Part shown: positions 54,516-63,681 of the stretch, one piece after another | How the letters are laid out: each line of letters starts with the position of its first letter | How positions within the stretch are numbered: position 1 is the stretch's first letter | From: Herbinix sp. | Lineage (GTDB): Bacteria; Bacillota; Clostridia; Lachnospirales; Lachnospiraceae | Assembly (NCBI GenBank): GCA_029238935.1 | Contig: JAQZBN010000011.1 | Span: 1 to 64,000 of the forward strand | Reading direction: 5' to 3' | Length of the DNA: 64,000 nt | Made by a program: the position numbers and the translations under genes | The notes under the pieces: model-generated | Told to the model about the DNA's origin: nothing | Seen by the model: the letters and a program-made list of their open reading frames with translations, nothing else | Databases searched by the model: none

Positions 54516-55091
54516 TTACATTTCGTTTAATTCTTTTCCTAGCAGCTTGCGAATCGCGGTACTGAAGGAGACTGCCAGAACGATTTTAAGTAGATCAAAC
54601 AGGACGAAAGGGAATACGCATAATGTAAGGGCATAGTAGAAATCCACGTTAGCTACATAGGAAAACCAAAGAGTTCCGATGGTATAGCATACTACAAGCG
54701 CGGTGAGCATACCTAGGGATAATGCAAGAATTTTAATCTTCTTGCCGTAATAGTAGGAGAGTGAAACAATCAGTGCCATGATTGGATACGCGGCTAGATA
54801 CCCTCCGGTTTTACCGGTTAGATTATAAAGTCCACCTTTCATACCTGCAAATACCGGAACACCGAAAGCACCTAAAAGAAGATAGGTAAATACGGCTAAA
54901 AAAGCATAGCGAGGTTTTAGTAAAGCTCCAATTAAAAAGATAGCAAATAAAGATAACGTAAAGGGAATTGGTTGCACGGGTATCGTGATTTGCGCCAGGA
55001 CGCACAGGAGTGCAGTCATCATTCCAGTAATAACCAGGCTTTTTGTGCTCAACAGGGATCTTGATGTTATGTTTGTATTAGTAGTGTTCAT
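54516..55091 (-). CDS. bioY: Biotin transporter BioY
   Basis: BioY, 191 residues with six hydrophobic segments, the S-component of the ECF biotin transporter. Typical stretches are ALLCVLAQITIPVQPIPFTLSLFAIFLIGALL, AFLAVFTYLLLGAFGVPVFAGMKGGLYNLTGKTGGYLAAYPIMAL and the C-terminal LLKIVLAVSFSTAIRKLL. It needs a separate EcfAAT module, not visible here. It is transcribed with birA, 27 bases downstream of it on the minus strand, and both lie behind the BirA operator. ATG 55091 follows AAAGGAG. Confidence 0.95.
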   Translation of the reverse strand: MNTTNTNITSRSLLSTKSLVITGMMTALLCVLAQITIPVQPIPFTLSLFAIFLIGALLKPRYAFLAVFTYLLLGAFGVPVFAGMKGGLYNLTGKTGGYLAAYPIMALIVSLSYYYGKKIKILALSLGMLTALVVCYTIGTLWFSYVANVDFYYALTLCVFPFVLFDLLKIVLAVSFSTAIRKLLGKELNEM

Positions 55092-55118
55092 AATAGTTCT
55101 CCTTTAGGATGATTCATT

Positions 55119-56105
55119 TTAAAGTTTTTGAGGTGATGGTCTGACACTTACTTCACCGCTTACTAGGGCTTCCTGCTCTTTGTTTTGATATTCTACGACC
55201 AGCCGAGCTTTCTCATCGATAGCGATCGCCTTTGCAGGAAGGATTTCACTTCCTTTCATGACTAGAACTTCTTGACCCAATAGGAAGGAGCGCTTACGAT
55301 ACTCATCGAGATACTCTTTGCTGGATAATATGTCAATGTCTTTGGCGATATGGTTTAGAATATCTGCTACTAACATCGATGTCACCGGTGCATCTTCCGG
55401 TTTTTCTTCAAATACGGCTCCAGCGATTTCTTTGATCTCTTCCGGAAAACCATTGGTTGAAATATTAATTCCAATACCAACAATCGCATATTCCAAACCA
55501 CCATTTTCAAAATTAATAGAGGCTTCGGTAAGAATTCCGCAAACCTTTTTTGGACCAATAAAAATATCATTGACCCATTTGATACCAACCGGTACCTGAG
55601 CTATTCGTTCAATCGCCTGAGCAACGATAACAGCGACGGCAGTAGTAATTAACATGGAGTCTTGGATAGTTAACTTCGGTCGTAATAACACAGAAAAATA
55701 AATTCCCGTAGCAGTCGGAGAGTAAAAGGATCGGCCTAAACGACCTCTACCGGCAGTCTGCTCTTTCGCAATAATCACGGTTCCCTCTTTCGCGCCTTGG
55801 CTAGCCATTTCCTTTGCGATGGTATTGGTTGATGTTACGGTCTTTCGAACATCCAATGTAAAGGATGCAGCTGTGCCATGAAGAAAGGGAAGAATGCTTT
55901 CGGCTGATACGATATCATTATCTGGAGCTAAGCAATAACCCTTGTTTGTGGTGGCTATGATATTATAACCTTCCTTTTGAAGAGACTTGATCGCTTTCCA
56001 GATAGCACTTCGAGTTACAAAGAGCTTTTTTGCAAGTGCAGACCCGCTGATACTTTGTCCCCGGTTTTCTTCTAATATTTTTAATACTTCTTGTTTTAAT
56101 TCCAT
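55119..56105 (-). CDS. birA: Bifunctional biotin-protein ligase / biotin operon repressor
   Basis: BirA, 328 residues. The N-terminal winged helix (KQEVLKILEENRGQSISGSALAKKLFVTRSAIWKAIKSLQKEG) makes it a class II, DNA-binding ligase. The catalytic core has GRGRLGRS at 119-126, which binds biotinyl-AMP, and KWVNDIFI with the conserved Lys. A C-terminal SH3-like domain ends the protein. It biotinylates carboxylase carrier domains and represses biotin genes when biotin is abundant. The operator upstream (56156-56189) overlaps its own promoter, so it is autoregulated together with bioY. The start is ATG 56105; its ribosome site (ACGAGGTACC on the minus strand) is modest. Confidence 0.96.
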   Translation of the reverse strand: MELKQEVLKILEENRGQSISGSALAKKLFVTRSAIWKAIKSLQKEGYNIIATTNKGYCLAPDNDIVSAESILPFLHGTAASFTLDVRKTVTSTNTIAKEMASQGAKEGTVIIAKEQTAGRGRLGRSFYSPTATGIYFSVLLRPKLTIQDSMLITTAVAVIVAQAIERIAQVPVGIKWVNDIFIGPKKVCGILTEASINFENGGLEYAIVGIGINISTNGFPEEIKEIAGAVFEEKPEDAPVTSMLVADILNHIAKDIDILSSKEYLDEYRKRSFLLGQEVLVMKGSEILPAKAIAIDEKARLVVEYQNKEQEALVSGEVSVRPSPQKL

Positions 56106-56135
56106 ACAGTAGGTACCTCGTGTTTGGTTTTCCTT

Positions 56136-56163
56136 AGTATACCATAAGATGAATAATTGTCAA
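56136..56163 (-). promoter_or_regulatory. birA-bioY promoter
   Basis: On the minus strand TTGACA (56158-56163) and TATACT (56136-56141) with a 16-base spacer. The -35 box is the proximal half-site of the BirA operator. Confidence 0.8.
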
Positions 56164-56189
56164 CATACGTGGATATAAAAGTCGACAAT
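56156..56189. promoter_or_regulatory. BirA operator
   Basis: ATTGTCAAC at 56156-56164 and GTCGACAAT at 56181-56189 form a 9-bp inverted repeat (one mismatch) with a 16-base spacer, the size and sequence type known for BirA boxes in Firmicutes (TTGTNAAC...GTTNACAA). It covers the -35 box of birA-bioY, so bound BirA should block RNA polymerase. Confidence 0.85.
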
Positions 56190-56220
56190 CATATGAATGT
56201 TGAAATATAGGGAATAAAGA

Positions 56221-56271
56221 TATAAGTGAAAGAAATATATAAGTAAAAGAGATATATAAGTAAAAGAAATC
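56221..56271. repeat. Three 17-bp tandem repeats
   Basis: Three consecutive units of TATAAGTAAAAGAAATA type with one to three differences, in the gap between birA and the zinc-ribbon gene. No coding role; the period is 17. Confidence 0.75.
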
Positions 56272-56297
56272 AGAAGAGTCTTATAAGGTACAATGAA

Positions 56298-56361
56298 AAA
56301 GAGTTGTAATCCATAATAATATAAGTAAACTTACTTTGTATATTATGAAGGACAACTCTTT
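56298..56361 (-). terminator. Terminator for the tyrS / zinc-ribbon genes
   Basis: AAAGAGTTGT at 56298-56307 pairs with ACAACTCTTT at 56352-56361, with inner ATAATA/TATTAT pairing. The minus strand has a T run right after the stem, so it ends the leftward transcript. Confidence 0.8.
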
Positions 56362-56495
56362 ATGCTATATATTAGATTGTATTTTACCTGAATAACATAG
56401 TAAAAAGCATAATGTATAATTCAGAATATTTAGATTAATTCGTTCTTAATTGCTTTCACTAACTATTGGGATTCCAACATGAGTTTCTTATCTAC

Positions 56496-57425
56496 TTACT
56501 CCTGATCGAAGGTATTGCTATAAAATTCTTCAATCAAGCGATCCAGATAGGAGAGATTTTGTTCTCCAAATTCCTTAATCAATAAATCCTTAATGGTATC
56601 AACAATATGGAGATAGTTAGCCTCATCGGAAATGTCAGGGTTTTTGTGGGTATCTAAAAAGCGATCAGTTACATTGAATTCAAGCCAAGAATTAATTTCT
56701 TTGGTAAGCTTATTTTCAGCAGCAATTTCTGACTTTACCTGCTTCGCCTTTTGATGAGAGCTAAGCGCAATGTAGAGAAAAATAACGAATAAAGCACCCA
56801 TAACCAGGTTAGGCAGTAATCCATTAAAAATACTTAATATACCGACAACATTAAGAAATACAACGATTAATCCAACGATACCAAAGAATAAGAATAACCC
56901 AACCGAGGAATTTAGGTCTTTGTACAAATCCTCTTTAAATACATAAGGGGGAGGAGCTGGCTTATATTCGTCCTCGGCATCTTTGGAAAATTCATCTAAT
57001 AAATCTTCTTCTAGTTGATTCTCCTCAGAAGCTTCTTCGTCAACAAATTCTTCACTGTCATCCTCTTCGTAGTAATCATTATCTTCTTCGGAAGGAGCAG
57101 AGGATTTTGATTTTACGTTTGGTTTTAGATTTGTCAACTCCACCGCAAAGAAAGCCTGCATATGCTTTCTGGCGCTTTTTTCTTCCTTCGGAGAAACCAC
57201 AATATGATATTCCTGATTTGTTTCATCTAAGGAAACAGAAGCGGATGATAATCCGGAATAATTCAGATATTTTAATAATCGGTCCGCTATACTTTTCTTT
57301 TTGGTGTGGTATAAAGAAATCGGTTCTTCTACCTCAATTAACTCTTCAACAAGTTCAACCTTACAGTCAGAACAAACGGTCATTCCTTCTCTGTATTCCA
57401 TTTTACATTCGGGACACCAAGGCAT
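56496..57425 (-). CDS. Zinc-ribbon membrane protein with acidic linker (DUF2007-like)
   Basis: A 309-residue protein of unknown function. The N-terminus has a zinc ribbon, C4-x2-C7 and C18-x2-C21, then a DUF2007-like ferredoxin-fold segment (SIADRLLKYLNYSGLSSASVSL ... YHIVVSPKEEKSARKHMQAFF). An acidic, low-complexity linker occupies about residues 108-155. Two membrane helices (LFLFFGIVGLIVVFLNVVGILSIF and LPNLVMGALFVIFLYIAL) precede a helical C-terminal tail. It starts 40 bases downstream of tyrS, on the same strand, with AAAGGAGT upstream. The link to tyrS is positional only. Confidence 0.78.
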   Translation of the reverse strand: MPWCPECKMEYREGMTVCSDCKVELVEELIEVEEPISLYHTKKKSIADRLLKYLNYSGLSSASVSLDETNQEYHIVVSPKEEKSARKHMQAFFAVELTNLKPNVKSKSSAPSEEDNDYYEEDDSEEFVDEEASEENQLEEDLLDEFSKDAEDEYKPAPPPYVFKEDLYKDLNSSVGLFLFFGIVGLIVVFLNVVGILSIFNGLLPNLVMGALFVIFLYIALSSHQKAKQVKSEIAAENKLTKEINSWLEFNVTDRFLDTHKNPDISDEANYLHIVDTIKDLLIKEFGEQNLSYLDRLIEEFYSNTFDQE

Positions 57426-57465
57426 ATGCTCAACTCCTTTTTTCTTCAGATTTTCAACATTGTTA

Positions 57466-58698
57466 TTATTCAGCCATAAAGCGATGGTATGCTTTCTTTC
57501 CTTTCCTTACCAAAAGAGCACCATCGGCATCAAAATCATTTGCTGTAAATACTTTATCAAATTCAGTTACTTTAATATCATTTACTGTAACACCGCCCTG
57601 AACAATGGTACGTCTGGCATCGGAACGGGAAGCAGCCATCTTTGCATCACATAATAAGGTAATTAGGTCTACTCCTTCAGCAAATTTGGAAGCAGAATAA
57701 GTAGTAGTCGGAATATCTTCGGATTTCATACCACCGCCGAATAACGCTCTGGCAGCTTCCTGTGCTTTGTTTGCTTCTTCCTCACCATGAACAATCTTTG
57801 TAATCTCAAAGGCAAGTACTTCCTTAGCATGGTTGATCTCTGCATCTTTTAAAGCACCGAGACGTCTTACTTCATCCATCGGAAGGAAAGTTAAGAGTCC
57901 TAAGCATTCCTCCACTTTTACATCCTCAATATTTCTCCAGTACTGATAGAACTCGTAAGGGGTTGTCTTGTTAGGATCCAACCATACGGCTCCTTTCATG
58001 GTTTTACCCATCTTAATTCCTTCACTGGTAGTAAGAAGCTTAAAGGTTAAGCCGAAAGCAGGTTTTTGTTCCTTTCTTCTTATTAAATCGACACCACCTA
58101 GAATGTTAGACCATTGGTCATTACCACCAAGCTGCATGGTACAGCCATATAATTTATTTAATTTCCAGAAATCATAAGATTGCATCAGCATATAGTTGAA
58201 TTCGAAGAAGGTGAGACCTTTTTCCATTCTCTGCTTATAGCAATCAGCTGTAAGCATCTTATTGACGGAAAAATGAATACCAATTTCTCTTAAGAACTCA
58301 ACATAATTTAAATCAAGCAACCAGTCTGCGTTATTGGCAATGATTGCATTGTCATGATCAAAATCGATGAATTTAGCCAATTGTCTATGGAAGCAGTCTG
58401 CGTTATGTTGAATGGTTTCTTTGGTCATTAACGTACGCATATCAGACTTACCGGTCGGATCACCAATCATGGTAGTACCGCCGCCAAGCAGTGCGATGGG
58501 CTTATGTCCTGCCCGTTGCATATGCATCATAGCCATAACTGTTAAAAAGTGTCCTGCGGTTAAACTATCTGCGGTTGCATCAAAGCCTATATAAAAGGTT
58601 ACAGATTCCTTTCCTAATAATTCTCGAACTTCTTGTTCATGGGTACATTGCTCAATAAACCCACGTTCTTGTAAAATGTCATAAACATTCGTAGACAT
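57466..58698 (-). CDS. tyrS: Tyrosine--tRNA ligase
   Basis: TyrRS, 410 residues, class Ic synthetase. The HIGH-type motif lies in [39 protein letters not shown], the Tyr-binding [30 protein letters not shown] is conserved, and the KMSKS motif is KMGKT. A C-terminal S4 RNA-binding domain follows ([25 protein letters not shown]). No T-box leader was found upstream, unlike valS and thrS here. ATG 58698 on the minus strand follows AAGGAGGAAGAC. Confidence 0.97.
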   Translation of the reverse strand: MSTNVYDILQERGFIEQCTHEQEVRELLGKESVTFYIGFDATADSLTAGHFLTVMAMMHMQRAGHKPIALLGGGTTMIGDPTGKSDMRTLMTKETIQHNADCFHRQLAKFIDFDHDNAIIANNADWLLDLNYVEFLREIGIHFSVNKMLTADCYKQRMEKGLTFFEFNYMLMQSYDFWKLNKLYGCTMQLGGNDQWSNILGGVDLIRRKEQKPAFGLTFKLLTTSEGIKMGKTMKGAVWLDPNKTTPYEFYQYWRNIEDVKVEECLGLLTFLPMDEVRRLGALKDAEINHAKEVLAFEITKIVHGEEEANKAQEAARALFGGGMKSEDIPTTTYSASKFAEGVDLITLLCDAKMAASRSDARRTIVQGGVTVNDIKVTEFDKVFTANDFDADGALLVRKGKKAYHRFMAE

Positions 58699-58809
58699 CT
58701 GTCTTCCTCCTTGTATTCTTATCTATCAATTAACTAAAGACATTATAAATGAAACATTTGGTTTTTTCAATGATTTATAACAATGTCTTGTAAGTTAACC
58801 TATGTATTT

Positions 58810-59871
58810 TTACTTTTTAATACCAAATAAAAACCTTGTGAGCGGAATTCTCCGAAATACCTCATAATTTAGGAAGGTGAATAGTATGCTACCTAAGATG
58901 ATGAACAGGGATTGAACTTCCCATTTCGGAGTAAATTGAAATACATAATAAGCAACCGCGACCAACCAGGTTTGATGAAAATAGTAAACAGGAAAAGAAG
59001 CTTTTGCGAGATATCTTGTAACTGGGTTGTTGTTATTAAGGATATGCTTACCGATACCAAGAATAGCAAGGATACAAATCCACCCAACCATGCGGTAATA
59101 AACATCATAAACGATCTCAGGAAAGATATCGTGATAGAAGAAATATAACCTTATAGCAGATAATAGGATTGCAGTAATCATAAGATAAAATCTATTTTTC
59201 TCCAGTCGGTTTAATAACTCATCCTTACTTAAGATAAAAAACCCCAGCATAAATAATGTAAAGAATTCACTGAGACTTTTCCCGCTGATATCAATCAGAG
59301 GAGTCATAAATAAGGTAACAAGAAATAGAGGTATTACCTTTAATATTGTCAGTCTCTCCCCAGGAATAGTCCAGGCTTTTTGCTTACAGAGCATCATAAT
59401 AGGAAGTGCCAGTAGTGAAATCACGAATAAATATAGGATAAACCACAGATGACCGGGGGTAAATCCTCCGCTGTAGCCGGTTAAATCTGTTTCCTTCGTA
59501 AAGAAAAGTAAATATTGCCCCAAATAGCTACCGGTATAATCATTATGGAAGCGTTCTGCAAAATAGGTCTGTGCAGGAAGGTAAAGAAGTATGCCGGAGA
59601 GTAAGGGAAGGAATAGCTTCAGGAAGCGCTCTTTCACGAATTCAGTCGCTGTTCGTTTTTGTAAAGCATAGGAACAGCTGATGCCAGCGATGACAAACAT
59701 CAATGGCATGAACCACGGGGAGCATACAATAATAAAATCATTAAGAATACGAACATAAGAGCCTTTGACATAAAAGTCTTCTCCAAAGCCGTTGTATATC
59801 ATACAAGTATGATAAAGAAATAATAACATTACATTAAACGAGCGAATATTATCAATATAGTATCTACGCAA
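58810..59871 (-). CDS. Acyltransferase 3 family membrane protein
   Basis: A 353-residue AT3-family protein with about ten hydrophobic segments. The signature RRYYIDNIRSFNVMLLFLYHTCMIYNGFG carries the catalytic-type His in the first helix. The fold transfers acyl groups to cell-surface sugars, peptidoglycan or lipids; the acceptor is unknown. The start is taken at TTG 59869-59871 because GGAGGT sits nine bases upstream; an ATG 15 bases further up lies in that ribosome site. The gene is monocistronic, with no surface-polymer genes beside it. Confidence 0.85.
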   Translation of the reverse strand: MRRYYIDNIRSFNVMLLFLYHTCMIYNGFGEDFYVKGSYVRILNDFIIVCSPWFMPLMFVIAGISCSYALQKRTATEFVKERFLKLFLPLLSGILLYLPAQTYFAERFHNDYTGSYLGQYLLFFTKETDLTGYSGGFTPGHLWFILYLFVISLLALPIMMLCKQKAWTIPGERLTILKVIPLFLVTLFMTPLIDISGKSLSEFFTLFMLGFFILSKDELLNRLEKNRFYLMITAILLSAIRLYFFYHDIFPEIVYDVYYRMVGWICILAILGIGKHILNNNNPVTRYLAKASFPVYYFHQTWLVAVAYYVFQFTPKWEVQSLFIILGSILFTFLNYEVFRRIPLTRFLFGIKK

Positions 59872-60250
59872 AAAAAATACCTCCATTTCTAATTCCCATG
59901 ATACCGTTATAATTTATGTAAGTACATAGGAAGACCAATGATAGATTTTCATTAAACTTTATATACGAACGGATATGGAATAACTTGATATGTAAGTAGT
60001 ACTAAAAATCAGGAATAATTCATGAGTCGCAAGTCATTATACCATATCCTACCAATGGTGCAAATAAAATTTATGTACCATACCTCGCTTTAATAAACGT
60101 TGTAACAAACATCGTAATAAACGTTTAATAAACGTTTAATAAACGTGTAATCAACTTATTCTCGTTTTCGTGTGATATTCGTACTGCTCATAATCTCGTA
60201 TCATCTTTATTCTCTCGAGTATTCTACCCACGTTAATCTCAGTCTTCCCA
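59872..60250. other. Intergenic region with short repeats
   Basis: Between divergent genes. 60091-60154 holds five AATAAACGTTT-type units; the remainder is unremarkable AT-rich DNA with no gene seen. Confidence 0.55.
60091..60154. repeat. Five 11-12 bp AATAAACGTTT repeats
   Basis: Imperfect tandem units, of which two are exact AATAAACGTTT at 11-bp spacing; the other copies are TAACAAACATCG and AATAAACGTG. A non-coding repeat with no obvious pairing beyond AACGTT. Confidence 0.75.
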
Positions 60251-60270
60251 AATCTCTTCCTTAAGAGATT
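60251..60270. promoter_or_regulatory. Perfect 8-bp hairpin upstream of the ABC-2 operon
   Basis: AATCTCTT at 60251-60258 and AAGAGATT at 60263-60270 with a 4-base loop, followed by a small AGGGC/GCCCT hairpin at 60279-60292. They may form a terminator or part of the regulatory region; T runs are weak. Confidence 0.4.
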
Positions 60271-60297
60271 GCATCTTAGGGCAAGAGCCCTCCGATT

Positions 60298-60328
60298 AAT
60301 TGTCATCAAAAACCATGACAATTGTCAT
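60298..60328. promoter_or_regulatory. Operator upstream of the ABC-2 operon
   Basis: AATTGTCAT at 60298-60306 and ATGACAATT at 60315-60323 make a perfect 9-bp inverted repeat with an 8-base spacer; a third half-site (ATTGTCAT, 60321-60328) overlaps the right arm. It lies about 140 bases before the ABC ATPase start. The symmetry suits a TetR- or MarR-type dimer. No regulator gene is present within the window on that side. Confidence 0.55.
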
Positions 60329-60462
60329 CTGGAAGTTATCACTATCGTCACTTCCATTCCATTCTGTTCTGCGTTATGATTTTATCAGAAGAAAACGTTA
60401 CGAATCACAAGCTATAAAAAACCTGCAATCAAAAAGCGTATCAATAAATGGAGGATAAGAAC

Positions 60463-61410
60463 ATGTCTGATTATGTATCAGTAAAAAATTTGATTAAAAA
60501 ATATGGTGAACTCTGTGCCGTAGATAATCTAAGCTTTTCTGTAAACACCAAGGAGATATTCGGGCTATTGGGACCAAATGGAGCTGGAAAGTCAACAACC
60601 CTTAGTGTCATTACAACTTTAAGCGATTTTGACAAAGGGGAGATCATCATCCAGGGAATGGATATCCGTAAGGATAAAATGAAGATCAAACAGGTCATCG
60701 GTATGGTTCCTCAGGATATTGCTGTTTATGAACATCTTAATGCTTTAGAGAATGTGAAGTTCTTTGCTTCTCTCTATGGAATGAGAGGAAAGGAACTAAT
60801 TAACTCCTCCAAAGAGGCATTAGAATTCGTAGGTCTGGCAGACAAGATGAATATGAGACCGAAGCAAATGTCCGGTGGTATGAGAAGAAGACTTAACATT
60901 GCCTGTGGAATAGCTCATGCTCCCAATTTAATTGTTATGGATGAACCAACGGTTGGAGTGGATGCACAGTCCAGAGAACTTATTTTACATTCCATTAAGA
61001 CATTGAGAGACAGAGGAGCTACGGTTATTTATACCTCTCACTATATGCAGGAGGTGGAGGAAATTTGTGATCGTATTGCAATCGTAGATAAGGGTCATAT
61101 GGTAGCTTGCGGAACAAAAGCAGAGTTGGTTTCTTTAGTCACGGATGTTCAATCCGTATATATAGAGTCAAGAATTCCAAACTCCTTCCGGTTCGAGGAG
61201 TTTAAGAAGAAGCAACAGCTAATGCCGGATGTGAAAGCCATCACCTTAGAAGAGAATACCTTCCGCATTGATGTTTCTATCGAACAAAATAGTATCACAA
61301 AGATCATTGAGCAATTTATCGGGATGGGACTACCAATCATAAATATTAATACGGAAGTGCCGAACCTTGATACGTTATTCTTAACCTTAACCGGACATGA
61401 TTTAAGATAG
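60463..61410 (+). CDS. ABC-2 type exporter ATP-binding protein
   Basis: A 315-residue ABC ATPase of the drug/antibiotic-exporter (DrrA/CcmA) type. Walker A is GPNGAGKST at 37-45, the signature MSGGMRRRLNIACG, Walker B LIVMDEPTVGVD, and the switch His is in TSHYMQEVE. A C-terminal extension of about 90 residues (after about 220) is typical of the DrrA group. ATG 60463 follows GGAGGATAAG; an in-frame ATG five codons earlier includes the ribosome site. It is the first gene of a three-gene operon with two permeases and lies behind the palindromic operator. Confidence 0.93.
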   Translation: MSDYVSVKNLIKKYGELCAVDNLSFSVNTKEIFGLLGPNGAGKSTTLSVITTLSDFDKGEIIIQGMDIRKDKMKIKQVIGMVPQDIAVYEHLNALENVKFFASLYGMRGKELINSSKEALEFVGLADKMNMRPKQMSGGMRRRLNIACGIAHAPNLIVMDEPTVGVDAQSRELILHSIKTLRDRGATVIYTSHYMQEVEEICDRIAIVDKGHMVACGTKAELVSLVTDVQSVYIESRIPNSFRFEEFKKKQQLMPDVKAITLEENTFRIDVSIEQNSITKIIEQFIGMGLPIININTEVPNLDTLFLTLTGHDLR

Positions 61411-61420
61411 GAGGTAGCAT

Positions 61421-62527
61421 ATGTTTCAAATTATGATAAAAGAAACGTTAGAATTCCTACGGGATAAAACGAATTTGTTTTTCATGTTGATGTTTCCCTT
61501 AGTGCTGATATTTTTACTTGGAAATCTCCTGTCTTCGATGGATAATTCGGAGGAAGCGGTTGGAGAGATTAAGCTTCATTATCTTATTGAAACCAAAAAT
61601 CCCATGGATACTATGGCGATAGAAAGTTTTATACAACAAGCAGGAGATAATAAGAGCTTATATTTTATAGAATCAGAGGATCTTACTGCTTCGAAGGAAC
61701 TGGCGGGCAAGGATGAAATCGCGGCAGTCGTTGTATTTACCGGTGAACCCATGGAGATTGCTGTATATGAGGGAATGAATCAGATTAAAAATAGAACCGT
61801 AAGTGCGATCTTAAACAGCTTCGTTCAGACCAATCATTCCATTGCAGCTGTCATGAAGACAGTTCCCGGTAACCTTATGCTTGATAACATGCCGCAGGAT
61901 GATTATATTGTACAGAAGGATTTAGGTGTAAAACGTACCATGCTTGACTACTATGCAGTATCTATGCTGGCAATGATATGTTTTATGAGTATTATGATTG
62001 GTGCCGGTGCATTTGTTGGTGAGAGAACAAATAAGACGATCAATAGGATGATTGCTTCACCTAAAAACAGGACGGTAATGTTTTTGCAGCAGATCCTTGG
62101 TATGGTACCACAGGTTATCACACAGATTTTTGTATTAATGTTTGTTAGTGTTTTTGTATTTAAAGCACATTATGCCGCAACCTTAGGCAATAACATTTAT
62201 TTATTCTTTATGTTTTTTGTAGTAACGTTATCCTCCATTGCAGTCGGTGCAGTGATTGGTCTGGTTATTAAGACAAATCCGATGGCTGTACTTATGCCAA
62301 TTCTTTGGATCATGATGTTTTTTGGAGGTACCTATTCCAAAGAACTCAATATCAAAGGTGTAACTGAGGCAATGCCAATTTACCAATTACAGCAGGCTGC
62401 GTTTGATTTAACAGTCTTTGGCAGGCATGAGAAAGTAAATAATGTAATTTTATTATGTGTAATTCTTATGATCTCAGCACTTATCATCGGTGCATTTATA
62501 TTTAACAGAAAGGAGGAGGAACGATGA
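61421..62527 (+). CDS. ABC-2 type permease, subunit 1
   Basis: A 368-residue membrane protein of the ABC-2 permease fold. It has one helix at about residues 15-40, a large external loop of about 140 residues, and about five helices in the C-terminal half (LLAMICFMSIMIGAGAFVG onward). Its 3' end overlaps the next gene by four bases (ATGA), so the two permeases are made together and likely form a heterodimer. The substrate is unknown. Confidence 0.88.
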   Translation: MFQIMIKETLEFLRDKTNLFFMLMFPLVLIFLLGNLLSSMDNSEEAVGEIKLHYLIETKNPMDTMAIESFIQQAGDNKSLYFIESEDLTASKELAGKDEIAAVVVFTGEPMEIAVYEGMNQIKNRTVSAILNSFVQTNHSIAAVMKTVPGNLMLDNMPQDDYIVQKDLGVKRTMLDYYAVSMLAMICFMSIMIGAGAFVGERTNKTINRMIASPKNRTVMFLQQILGMVPQVITQIFVLMFVSVFVFKAHYAATLGNNIYLFFMFFVVTLSSIAVGAVIGLVIKTNPMAVLMPILWIMMFFGGTYSKELNIKGVTEAMPIYQLQQAAFDLTVFGRHEKVNNVILLCVILMISALIIGAFIFNRKEEER

Positions 62528-63669
62528 AGAATATCTGGCTCTTGACAAAGACGAATATGAAACGTAACCTCTGGACCATTATAATTGCTTTACTTGGAGC
62601 AGCGATGCTTTGCTTTGTTATTTATGCCATGGGTAAAATGATTGCGGATCATACCGTTGCAAAAATAAAAATTGGATATATGGATCACGATAATAGTGTC
62701 CTCTCCGAAGATTTTGAACGGTATTTAACTGAGCAGTTGAATTATGAGTTATATGAAAATAATTCTTATGAAGTACTTTCGACTGAGTTGATTGATAAAC
62801 ATATATCAGCTATAATAGAGGTACCGGAAAATTTTTATGCGGATACATCGAAGGGAAGAATAAAGCCGTTTGTGATTACGACTCTGGATGATTATGAGAA
62901 TGCAGCATTCTTTGAAGTATATGTAAATAGCTATCTTGGCAGTATTAAAGTTCTCTCCGACAGTGCTGCAGGAGATGAGAAACTATTTGATGAACTTTTA
63001 TCCACATATCAAAAAGAACAGACTAGGATGGCGCATTCTGCAGCAATTACTATAGATAAATCCTTATTAGCTCAAAAAGCAGGGTTTATCAATTCCATTG
63101 GATTTTACCTGATGTTTATCTTTGGTGTCAGTGTTAGCTATACCTTTATCATATTGGATGATCGTTTATCCGGAGTGTTAAATCGTATTCAGGTAACCCC
63201 GGTAAAACCGTCACAATATATTATTGGTTCTGCTATTTTTGGAACCATTGTATGTTTTATTATGAGTGGTATCTTTTGCACCTACATCAAGATTATGAAT
63301 ATTCAGACGGGCGTACCGTTTGGGATTATACTATTGCTAATGACTTTATTTTCTATATTTACGGTATGCTTTTCCATGGCAACTGCTTTGACATTACATT
63401 CGAAGAATGCGGTTACTTCCATGATTATCGGTTTCTCTACCTTCGGATGTATTCTGGGAGGAGCATATTTTCCGATTGAGATGGCACCAAAGAGTCTTCA
63501 AAATCTTGCTAGAATATTGCCGCAGTTTTGGTTTATGGATACCTTTCGTAAACTACAGGCTGATAGCCTTGCCAATGTTTTCCCGAATATTATAGTGCTG
63601 ATATTATTTATTGTCCTTACCTTTCTTATTGGTGCTGTAGTATTTTCACAGAACTATAAAAATAGATAG
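62524..63669 (+). CDS. ABC-2 type permease, subunit 2
   Basis: A 381-residue ABC-2 permease with the same plan as the first: one N-terminal helix (WTIIIALLGAAMLCFVIYAMG), an external domain, then five C-terminal helices including GFYLMFIFGVSVSYTFIILDDRLSGVLNRI, which contains the coupling-type segment. It starts at ATG 62524, overlapping the stop of the first permease. It belongs to the same operon as the ATPase at 60463. Confidence 0.88.
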   Translation: MKNIWLLTKTNMKRNLWTIIIALLGAAMLCFVIYAMGKMIADHTVAKIKIGYMDHDNSVLSEDFERYLTEQLNYELYENNSYEVLSTELIDKHISAIIEVPENFYADTSKGRIKPFVITTLDDYENAAFFEVYVNSYLGSIKVLSDSAAGDEKLFDELLSTYQKEQTRMAHSAAITIDKSLLAQKAGFINSIGFYLMFIFGVSVSYTFIILDDRLSGVLNRIQVTPVKPSQYIIGSAIFGTIVCFIMSGIFCTYIKIMNIQTGVPFGIILLLMTLFSIFTVCFSMATALTLHSKNAVTSMIIGFSTFGCILGGAYFPIEMAPKSLQNLARILPQFWFMDTFRKLQADSLANVFPNIIVLILFIVLTFLIGAVVFSQNYKNR

Positions 63670-63681
63670 GCGGTAGCATCT

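Noticed and set aside
58699-58809. T-box leader upstream of tyrS
   Set aside because: The gap is too short and has no AGGGTGG-type T-box sequence, in contrast to valS and thrS.
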